Source: Simmondsia chinensis
Taxonomy: Eukaryota > Streptophyta > Magnoliopsida > Caryophyllales > Simmondsiaceae
DNA: 64,000 nt
Assembly: GCA_018398585.1 (NCBI GenBank)
Contig: JAGTTD010000011.1
Span: 6,881,001-6,945,000, forward strand
Reading direction: 5' to 3'
Shown one piece after another: positions 56,001 to 64,000 of the stretch. Numbering within the stretch: the first letter of the stretch is position 1; each line of letters opens with the position of its first letter. The notes beneath the pieces are model-generated. The model worked only from the letters and a program-made list of their open reading frames with translations, was not told the DNA's origin and made no database searches. Both the position numbers and the translations under genes were made by a program.

Positions 56001-59000
56001 TAAATTGTCCAAGTGAGGTTTGTGCCATCGTCTATGCTGAGAGACACATTAAACATCTCTAGTCAGCGAGGTATGACCTTCACATAGCAACGGCCCTTAC
56101 GGTGCTCGAGGCTCATTGTGAGCAGCGGTGTGCACCAGCCCCATTTACAAGATCTCGTGAGAGGTATGGCATGGTTATGGCGACACAGTACCAGTTGATA
56201 ATGGAGGAGCAGTTGGACGTGCGCTAACATGCGTCCATGCAGGATTGATGCCAAGAAATGGTTGCCCGCTCGGGTGAGTGGCAAACTACTTGTACACGAT
56301 CATGTGAACTCCCCACAGGGACAACGATCATTAACACAAAGCCCGCCCAAGGGACTTGGTAGTCTTTGGGTTGGCTCTGAAGCGGGGTTACTCCAGGCTA
56401 CTTCCAAGAGATAGCCAGCACTATGGAGGACGAGTAGCTTGATGAACAACCTAGGGTCGAGACACGTGGTCAAGACTCGAAGGGTGTTAATGGCGTCTGA
56501 AATGAGTGATGGTGTGTGGCAAGTGTGCTAGCTCGATGTTGGCTAAGTACGCAAGTAAACAAAGAGCTTTAGGGACTGATGCAGATGATGAGGTCTTATT
56601 GCAAATGTGTACGCCTAAGGGTTATGCTGGCAAGTGAACTTGTTGACGAGTGGTGCCTTAGGACTTAAGGTCTTGGTGTTGGCTGACCATCAATATATGC
56701 CACTTAGTGGGTTCGCCTTTCGGGTAAGTGGACTTGGATGAACTTGAGCGGCTTGAAACTCTCGGGTTGAGAAGGGTTGCACTTGAGACATCTTAAATCT
56801 AAGCCAAGACTAGCTAAATAACAACTGCACTAACAAAAACCTCCGGCTCCACATACTAGTTAATTGAAAGGTCAACAAACGGCAAACACATCCATTCACC
56901 ACTATATGTTTCAGACAACCAAACATCATACAACATTGCTTCGCAAAGTTGTTAACAGTAATGCCCCAGTCAACACAACAAATCACATCTATAACCAAAA
57001 GGATTCACCCAAGATTTCCTTCTATACTACACTCCAAGATATCAAAACTAGCCCTCACAACATGGACACCTCAAGCACCACTATTCAACCTTCAAGCAAA
57101 CACACATGCAACCTATGAGCATGTGCCTGTCAACAACATCAAGCTCAAGCCGGGTACAACACCAAATTTATCATCAACTGAACCATGTACCATGTTAGCA
57201 ACATAGTACACAAAGCACCATCTTTGGTACTAGAGGCCCTCAATACCAAAATCCAAATGGAATAGATTCATAATGCACACATACGCAAACAGGAAAAGCA
57301 ACTTAATCAGGCTAGTTCATGATCTACAAACAAGAAACTCCAAGCACCACAACGTTAAAACATTCCACAAGATTGCCTAACCTAAGGAAGGGTTCTTTGC
57401 AAGGAAGAGCAAGTTCAAGCCTCTGTTTTTCCCTGTTCCAGTTGTTCTGCCCTCCCAAAGAGTGGGGTAAGGGGTATTTATAGGAGGGGCGATGTTGTTC
57501 TTAGATGTTATCTTAAGGTGTAAGGATTAGTCTTAGATGTTTCCGTAGGATGCGAGGACTAGATGTTTTCTTGGGGCACAAATAGGACAATCAGTCATGG
57601 CCCAATCAACGAGCAAAGTTTGAGCACCGAGAGAGTAGACTTATAGTATTCTCCTCGTGATGGTCATATCTGGGAGGATCCCGCACGAGTGACTTGGTCT
57701 TTGAAGAGTATCTTGCTCGAATAAGATCCACCCAACTCAGTGAGTGATAGGCCCCTTGTCCAGGCTTAGCCTTTCCGGCTCGCCCTTACTAGGGGTGAGC
57801 AAAAGTACCTGAGAACCCGAAAACCCGAAAAACCGAACCGAAACTGATCTGAAAAATTAGGGTAACCGACTCAAAAATATCCAGTTAGGGTATACCCGAC
57901 CCGCTGAACTATGGATACCGGTTCGGTTACAAGTATCATTTTGGAAAACTTCCGGGTACCCGATTCGACCCGATATGAATTTTGTATATATTATCCTAAA
58001 TAAAAAATTTTAATTTATTTAGAATATTAATCATATTATCTTCACTAAACATTAAGGTTGCATGTTTAATTTTAAATCCCAACAAACATTTTTCAAGTTA
58101 CGTATTTTTTCCGTTTCTTTTTTCAATAAAGTTTACCCTATTTTTATATTAAAGATTTTCAAAGTTTCAGTACAAAAAATAAAGACTAATAGAACTTCAT
58201 ATACTACTACAGATGAAGGCCTCAATGAAGCCATGAGGGGAGCATGAAGTCCTCACATGAGTACGTCTCCGTTGACACTGTGTTGGGGCCAAGGCCAACA
58301 GAGCGCGTAAATTGTCCAAGTGAGGTTTGTGCCATCGTCTATGCTGAGAGACACATTAAACATCTCTAGTCAGCGAGGTATGACCTTCACATAGCACCGG
58401 CCCTTACGGTGCTCGAGGCTCATTGTGAGCAGCGGTGTGCACCAGCCCCATTTACAAGATCTCGTGAGAGGTGTGGCATGGTTATGGCGACACAGTACCA
58501 GTTGATAATGGAGGAGCAGTTGGACGTGCGCTAAAATGCGCCCATGCAGGATTGATGCTAAGAAATGGTTGCCCGCTCGGGTGAGTGGCAAACTACTTGT
58601 ACACGATCATGTGAACTCCCCACAAGGACAACGATCATTAACACAAACCGCCCAAGGGACTTGGTAGTCTTTGGGTTGGCTCTGAAGCGGGGTTACTCCA
58701 GGCTACTTCCAAGAGATAGCCAGCACTATGGAGGACGAGTAGCTTGATGAACAACCAAGGGTCGAGACACGTGGTTAAGACTCGAAGGGTGTTAATGGCG
58801 TCTGAAATAAGTGATGGTGTGTGGCAAGTGTGCTAGCTCGATGTTGGCTAAGTACGCAAGTAAACAAAGAGCTTTAGGGACCGATGCAGATGATGAGGTC
58901 TTATTGCAAATGTGTACGCTTAAGGGTTATGCTGGCAAGTGAACTTGTTGACGAGTGGTGCTTTAGGACTTAAGGTCTTGGTGTTGGCTGACCATCAATA

Positions 59001-62000
59001 TATGCCACTTAGTGGATTCGCCTTTAGGGTAAGTGGACTTGGATGAACTTGAGCGGCTTGAAACTCTCGGGTTGAGAAGGGTTGCACTTGAGACATCTTA
59101 AATCTAAGCCAAGACTGGCTAACTAACAACTGCACTAACAAAAACCTCCGGCTCCACATACTAGTTAATTGAAAGGTCAACAAACGGCAAACACATCCAT
59201 TCACCACTATATGTTTCAGACAACCAAGCATCATACAACATTGCTTCACAAAGTGCTTAACAGTAATGCCCTAGTCAACACAACAAATCACATCTATAAC
59301 CAAAAGGATTCACCCAAGATTTCCTTCTATACTACACTCCAAGATATCAAAACTAGCCCTCACAACATGGATACCTCAAGCACCACTATTCAACCTTCAA
59401 GCAAACACACATTCGACCTATGAGCATGTGCCTGTCAACAACATCAAGCTCAAGTCGAGTACAACACCAAATTCATCATCATCTGAACCATGTACCATGT
59501 TAGCAACATAGTACATCAAAGCACCATCTTTGGTACTAGAGGCCCTCAATACCAAAATCCAAATGGAATAGATTCATAATGCACACATACGCAAACAGGA
59601 AAAGCAACTTAATCAGGCTAGTTCATGATCTACAAACAAGAAACTTCAAGCACCACAACGTTAAAACATTCCACAAGATTGCCTAACCTAAGGAAGGGTT
59701 CTTTGTAAGGAAGAGCAAGTTCAAGCCTCTGTTTTTCCCTGTTCCAGTTGTTCTGCCCTCCCAAAGAATGGGGTAAGGGGTATTTATAGGAGGGGCGATG
59801 CTGTTCTTAGATGTTATCTTGAGGTGTAAGGATTAGTCATAGATGTTTTCGTAGGATGCGAGGACTAGATGTATTCTTTGGGCACAAATAGGACAATCAG
59901 TCATGGCCCAATCAACGAGCAAAGTTTGAGCACCGAGAGAGTAGACTTACGGTATTCTCCTCGTGATGGTCATATCTGGGAGGATCCCGCACGAGTGACT
60001 TGGTCTTTGAAGAGTATCTTGCTCGAATAAGATCCACCCAACTCGGTGAGGTATAGGCCCCTTGTCTAGGCTTAGCCTTTCCGGCTCCCCCTTGAGCAAA
60101 AGTACCTGAGAACCCGAAAACCGAACCGAAACCGATCTGAAAAATTAGGGTAACCGACTCGAAAATATCCAGTTAGGGTATACCCGACCCGCTGAACTAT
60201 GGATACCGGTTCGGTTACAAGTATCATTTTGGAAAACTTCCGGGTACCCGATCCAACCCTATATGAATTTTGTATATATTATCCTAAATAAAAAATTTTA
60301 ATTTATTTAGAATATTAATCATATTATCTTCACTAAACATTAAGGTTGCATGTTTAATTTTAAATCCCAACAAACATTTTTCAAGTTATGTATTTTTTCC
60401 TTTTCTTTTTTCAATAAAGTTTACCCTATTTTTATATTAAAGATTTTTAAAGTTTCAGTACAAAAAATAAAGACTAATGAATCAGTACTAGTAAATTAGT
60501 AGAATATCAATACTTTGTTTCAGTTATGCTCTATTTCTTTGTATATAATCCTTGAACTTTCACATATTTATGAAGCTTTGATTAATATGTCATGGTCATT
60601 TAAGATTATTTATAATTTGTTCCCATTAAAGTATGACAATTATGTGTATAATTTTTTTTAATTTTAAATTACGAAGATCAAATGGAATGTTGTTAAAATA
60701 CTTTTATAGTACATTCCCAAACGAGTTAATATAGATAGTTGTTTGTGTCTTTCATAAAATAGTTTATAAGAAATTTTAATTAAACGGGCGGATACTCGAC
60801 CCGATGTGATCCGACCCAATCCTTTTGGGTGCCTGATTGATCTGGGTACCCGACTTTTTAGATCACATTATGGGTAATGATTTTGACGCTTTTAGTGTTT
60901 TGGATACCCGAATCGATATGCGTTTCGGATAGGGTACCCGATCTATGCTCACCTCTAGCCCTTACTTGGATAAGGTCCTCCAACTCACTGAGTAGCAAGG
61001 CACCTTGTCCGAGCTCAGCCCAATTGAACAGCCCTTACTCAGATAACGTCCAACTCAGTGAGCGGCAAGGCACCTTGTCTAGGGTTAGCCCAACAGACTC
61101 TCCCATACTCAGATAAGGCCCTCCAACTTGTTCAATGGCAGGGCACCTTGTATGGGCTCAACCCTACGAACTTGCCTTGCTCGAATAAGGTCCTCCAACT
61201 CGGTGAGTGACAAGGCACCTTCTCCGGGCTCAGTCCTACTAACTCGCCTGTACTTGGATAAGGTCCTCCAACTCAGTGAGTGGCATGGCACCTTGTCCGG
61301 GATACGTTCTGCTAATCATGGGAGGAGGTAACATAATTGATGGCGCGTTATGACAATTTTATCCTTATCACCATTTATGACGCATTTGTATGCTGCCATA
61401 CCCATAGGATAAATGCTAAATGAAAATAAAGCATATCTGACAATGCAAAGGCCTTGTTACTAGCATTAACGTTCACTACACATTAGCGCACACTGGCTCC
61501 AAGTGTCTGTACAGAACCACCGCCTTGTTTAAACTACGCCAACATGAAAGGTCTCTGAAACAAGTCGGACCTTTCTAATTATTTAAGAACAAATGAACCT
61601 CTTCCCACTCTCTCCTTTTCTCCCCTCTCCATTTAGAAGGTTTTGATTATATCCAATAGCAGCAGCCTCATGATAAGTGTCTTGTAGACTCCCACTTAAA
61701 CACTCAAACTTATCATACAAGCAAGGTATAAACTCATAAAACATATCATACTCTGTAACAGGAAACCATTAAGGAAAAAGGAAGACAAAGAAGGTTGACC
61801 TGGTAAGACCACATCATATTGGTTCCTTGCGCTTAGGATATCAACTTCTCGGGCAATAGACTCCTGTTTGATCCTCCAAGTCTTTTCTACACCTTCAGCC
61901 TCCAGGAAGCCAGCCCCATCTTCTAGAAGCCACTGAACGGTGAAATGGAGAAAATTATCAACAAAATTGCAAATAGAGGACACGTGTGTATGCCTCAGGT

Positions 62001-63948
62001 ATATTCACCTTTTTTAGTAAGAGTATTTTTTAAATCGGGTAAGGATTACATTGCAATGGGCAAATTAAAACTGCCAAAGAGGTGATTGGCGTAGTTACCA
62101 CTGTGACCACCCCCAAGAGCTTGGTAGTCCCGCAAACAATTAAATCATGCCATTATCATCGAACCAGCTCACACGTCCTCTTTCAGCAACCATTTCCAGT
62201 TATAGGCGAAAGGAGGGGTCAACAAACCCAACCCCCCCCCCCCCCTGTCCTCCCCCCAACCACAAAAAAAAAAAAAAAATCTAAAGAAAGCTAAAAAAGA
62301 GGTACTTTCTCTCCTGATAGATCCTCCGGTGGTTTTTCATCACTGCGTTCACAAGTCCTATTACAGACAAGGATGAAAGACAGAGGTCAAAGGTCATCAC
62401 TCCATCCCAGCCCCACCTCCCTCGCCCTAGCTCAAGGTCATCAACTTGATCATATTAGTCAAAAGAGAAGACAGAGATGAAACAAATACAACACTATTCA
62501 CAAAGTTACTATGGTCAGATGTCAGGAACTCCTTAATGAGTTCGGTCAGAAACATTAATAACAATCACACAACGATCTAATCAGAAGGAAGAACAGCAGT
62601 AATTGGGAATTTGGGAGCAAAGTGAACTGTCACAGCAATGACATCCAATGGCAAAACACATTTGAAGCAACAAGCTTTACTCAAATTCTAATAGCATATA
62701 CAGTGAGCTTAGCTCAGTAACCGAGGGGATGAGACCCGGAAGCACAGAGTGAAAAAGGCCACCTTCTTGTTAAGGTTATCTAATCCACATTAAAAATTTT
62801 TCAGGTCATATAAGGTCTGACTATGGTCATTGAACCTGTAAGCGACACAATACAGGCTTATTGCCTTATTCATGCAAAAGAATCTGCAGGTCCAAATATA
62901 GTTACCAAAAACATCGGTGCGAAGAGATGGGATTATATGGAGTCTGATTAATAGTCAATGACGTGAAAGACAGATTCAATCCAGCCACTCAGATTCTGGA
63001 GCTTCTCCAACTAAAATACAAGCTACCATGGATGATTTCTTAACAGATATTAGACCCTAGGACGCACAAGTAAATTCACTTATTGGAGTTAAAAATAACC
63101 ACCTCTTACCCAATCACTGTTTCTAAACTCTTCGTATGATGATATTCAAAGAAAGTTAACAATTACAAGGAAGAAAAGGACATGTTCTACAGAGGAACAA
63201 CAGTAAAATATGCACGAGATCACAAATCATAGAGTGAAGTCTTGCGCTTCAAACAGGATAGGATCACCTAAAGACATTTGGGGAACCACCAGAAGGGAAA
63301 AAAACGACGATGCCCTCCACACCAGTGGCAATCACCACTCTCAATTTTGGACCAAGAGGGTGTGGATGTGATATAAATTGCACTTCTATCAACATACAAC
63401 ACAGATTTGAATAATTTGATATCTGGAGATAGCAAGAGATAAGACAAAGGAGAAAATTAAGAAACAGATGTAGGATATACAGTTAATCAAGAAAGTATAT
63501 AGCTCTGCCTATAATAGCATTTATTATCTGCAACTGATGGCCACTAAAGCAACCTATGCATATCCTATAACACATCAAAATTGATGGAAGTACATGTCTG
63601 AGGAAAATACAGAGGACAGGAAATAATACATATACTTGACTAAAAAGCTGTTAGAGTTTAGGCTAAAATCACTAGTAAAATCAACAAAAGGAGAGAAACA
63701 AAACATACATGAGATCAAAAGTTATATAGGACCAGTCACCAGTAAAAGCAAACTACATGAACTTTGCAGCAGAAGAATTCAAGTTTATAACTCCTAAATT
63801 CAGGAATAAAATTCTGCTGAAAAACATTCAAAAGAATAGAAATTATTTAAAATATCACCTTCTCAACATCTGCAGCAGCTTTTGCAGAACGATTAAATAA
63901 CTCTTCCTTGACACCAAGTTGTCCCTTCAATTTCTTATCTTGCAAACC
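50006..63948 (-). CDS. UTP7: UTP7/BING4 WD40 protein of the SSU processome (3' part, seven exons)
   Basis: Exons in coding order: 63948-63859, 61932-61800, 53592-53474, 52896-52829, 51719-51671, 51229-50705, 50515-50006. They total 1494 nt in phase, giving 497 residues plus TGA. UTP7 (WDR46/BING4) is a nucleolar factor needed for early 18S pre-rRNA processing. Landmarks: DKKLKGQLGVKEELFNRSAK, LEAEGVEKTWRIKQESIARE, NQYDVVLPDLGPYTFDFTSS, VRETVRDVVFLHNELFFAA, YPYIYNRDGVELHCLK, WD-repeat blocks (LGRTDVM, GTVTMWKP, AFHPNGHLMATAG, KIKLWDLRKFEV). Then comes the BING4 C-terminal domain with SFRPYEDVLGIGHSMGWSSI and GEPNFDSWVANPFE, a lysine-rich region, and the terminal PKSLQRFVKK. Roughly 40 N-terminal residues lie right of the window. 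The intron 61799-53593 is 8.2 kb and full of repeats. The coding frame is intact. Confidence 0.94.
51260..51430. mobile_element. Short MITE-like repeat in a UTP7 intron
   Basis: Words such as AAGCTTGGCTTGACAAAC, GAGTTGACTCAGCTC and TTATAATAAGCCGGCTAAAGGCTCAC resemble the AGCTCG-class hAT repeats near 38060. Ends not defined. Confidence 0.3.
53787..53935 (-). mobile_element. Au-like SINE in the giant UTP7 intron
   Basis: Minus strand: GGTTGGGGGCCCTTCGGAAA, then CCCTATAGGAGTAAGGTTGC, CCCTGCCTTAGCGGGAGCCC, TTGAGGCACTGGG and a TTGTTCTTCTTGTTGTTG tail. 5' head not recognisable. Confidence 0.75.
54423..54899 (-). other. GC-rich open frame of unknown origin in the giant intron
   Basis: A 158-codon minus-strand frame lies in sequence unusually rich in CpG and in GTGCACGCG-type words compared with the surroundings. 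It contains VCKVQAQNPIGYYNLGRVFR and HHACAARGVALIHGLQYACV. No known family recognised. It could be part of a retrotransposon or other transferred sequence; no evidence that it is expressed. Confidence 0.3.
55040..55140 (+). pseudogene. LINE reverse transcriptase scrap
   Basis: The + frame reads LREVNSTIITLVPKVPNPEK followed by IGDL. Plant LINE RTs start with the same block (N.T.ITLIPKV.NP..M.DFRPISCCN). The frame departs from RT just after GDL, so only about 30 codons remain. Confidence 0.6.
55150..55870. other. Possible organelle-derived (mitochondrial-like) segment
   Basis: Base composition and words such as TCGATGTGGTTACTCTATAC and TCCGAGCCGGGTCGAGCC differ from the AT-rich surroundings and recall plant mitochondrial intergenic DNA. 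No mitochondrial gene is identified, so this is only a suggestion. Confidence 0.25.
55884..60478. repeat. Head-to-tail tandem duplication, two units of about 2.3 kb
   Basis: Unit 1 is 55884-58190 (2307 bp) and unit 2 is 58191-60478 (2288 bp). Both begin AGAACTTCATATACTACTAC and both end AAAAAATAAAGACTAAT. The units differ by scattered substitutions and small indels. The sequence left of unit 1 also ends in TAAT, a four-base microhomology at the breakpoints. Each unit holds an unclassified minus-strand LTR-like region plus the left part of a hAT element. Confidence 0.92.
56000..57760 (-). mobile_element. LTR-like retroelement segment (unit 1)
   Basis: On the minus strand CCCCTCCTATAAATACCCC (about 57489-57471) is a strong TATA box, followed by a leader-like region (CAGAGGCTTGAACTTGCTC). 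A short frame MSQVQPFSTREFQAAQVHPS lies further down (about 56795). This arrangement suggests an LTR promoter and leader. No pol domain, and the family is unknown. Unit 2 repeats it at 58310-60065. Confidence 0.4.
57716..61316 (+). repeat. Minisatellite of about 74 bp, interrupted by the hAT element
   Basis: Units share GATAAGGTCCTCCAACTCAG, GTGAGTGGCAAGGCACCTTG and TCCGGGCTCAGCCCTAC. One unit lies at 57716-57789, the array resumes at 60958-61316 with about five units, and unit 2 of the large duplication has a further copy near 60026. The hAT insertion site falls inside one unit. Confidence 0.75.
57790..60957. mobile_element. hAT element split by the tandem duplication
   Basis: Terminal inverted repeats TAGGGGTGAGCA (57790) and TGCTCACCTCTA (ending 60957), with exact 8-bp target duplications GCCCTTAC at 57782-57789 and 60958-60965. 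CCGAACCGAAAC / CGGTTCGG subterminal words fit. Removing unit 2 of the large duplication leaves an element of about 880 bp without transposase. Unit 2 carries a second copy of the left end (about 60096) that has lost the TIR start. Confidence 0.88.
61330..61700. other. UTP7 intron sequence
   Basis: Between the minisatellite and the exon at 61800-61932. No repeat termini or coding similarity recognised. Confidence 0.4.
61933..63858 (-). other. UTP7 intron between the first two visible exons
   Basis: 1.9-kb GT-AG intron. Contains C14 (62232-62245) and an A-rich tract near 62264. CTTAGCTCAGTAACCGAGG (about 62706) resembles a pol III A box, but no B box or SINE tail was seen. Otherwise no feature. 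Confidence 0.5.
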
Positions 63949-64000
63949 CTGTAAATTTGAAAGGTAAATTTCAAACAGGACATCAATGAACTGATGATCT

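Noticed and set aside
55884..60478. Two 2.3-kb repeats read as LTRs of one retrotransposon
   Set aside because: The units are directly adjacent with nothing between them and lack TG..CA ends, so tandem duplication explains them better.
62700..62760. tRNA gene or SINE suggested by CTTAGCTCAGTAACCGAGG
   Set aside because: No B box at the right distance and no cloverleaf could be drawn.

Overview
This is a plant nuclear window, most likely eudicot: AT-rich intergenic DNA, GT-AG introns, three conserved plant housekeeping genes, and dense nested transposable elements. The species cannot be fixed from the sequence.

Host genes, each rebuilt by joining exons with consistent splice phases. (1) On +, the 3' six exons (511-8391) of SEC11, the catalytic subunit of the ER signal peptidase complex; the start lies left of the window. 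(2) On -, a complete seven-exon O-fucosyltransferase-family gene (20980 down to 14378), coding for 442 residues with an N-terminal signal anchor. It converges tail-to-tail with SEC11. (3) On -, the last seven exons (63948 down to 50006) of UTP7/BING4, a nucleolar WD40 factor for 18S rRNA maturation; its start lies right of the window and one intron is 8.2 kb. The three genes have no evident functional link.

Layout. 1-8.4 kb: SEC11, with introns carrying hAT-type MITEs, Au-like SINEs and an antisense DREB1/CBF gene fragment. 8.4-14.4 kb: AT-rich spacer with two fold-back elements in the same target site and a MULE with a 9-bp target duplication. 14.4-21 kb: fucosyltransferase gene, with a LINE remnant, a SINE and MITEs in its introns. 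21.2-28.3 kb: a decayed Copia element inside a fold-back element, just upstream of the fucosyltransferase start. 29.7-32.1 kb: a short LTR retrotransposon with perfect AATAC target duplications, which carries gag-like sequence plus intronless pieces of a host phosphoglycerate mutase (iPGM) gene instead of pol. 32.6-41.2 kb: Copia and Gypsy remnants and a small complete LTR element. 41.5-44.3 kb: a LINE with ORF1 (RRM plus DUF4283-like) but no reverse transcriptase. 44.7-49.3 kb: a Copia LTR remnant, AT-rich DNA, a SINE with a 5S rRNA-derived head, and a fold-back element with C41/G31 tracts. 50-64 kb: UTP7, whose giant intron holds a 2.3-kb tandem duplication that splits a hAT element.

Most notable are the iPGM-carrying retrotransposon, the 5S-headed SINE with 15-bp target duplications, the DREB1/CBF fragment, and the TSD-resolved order of nested insertions.
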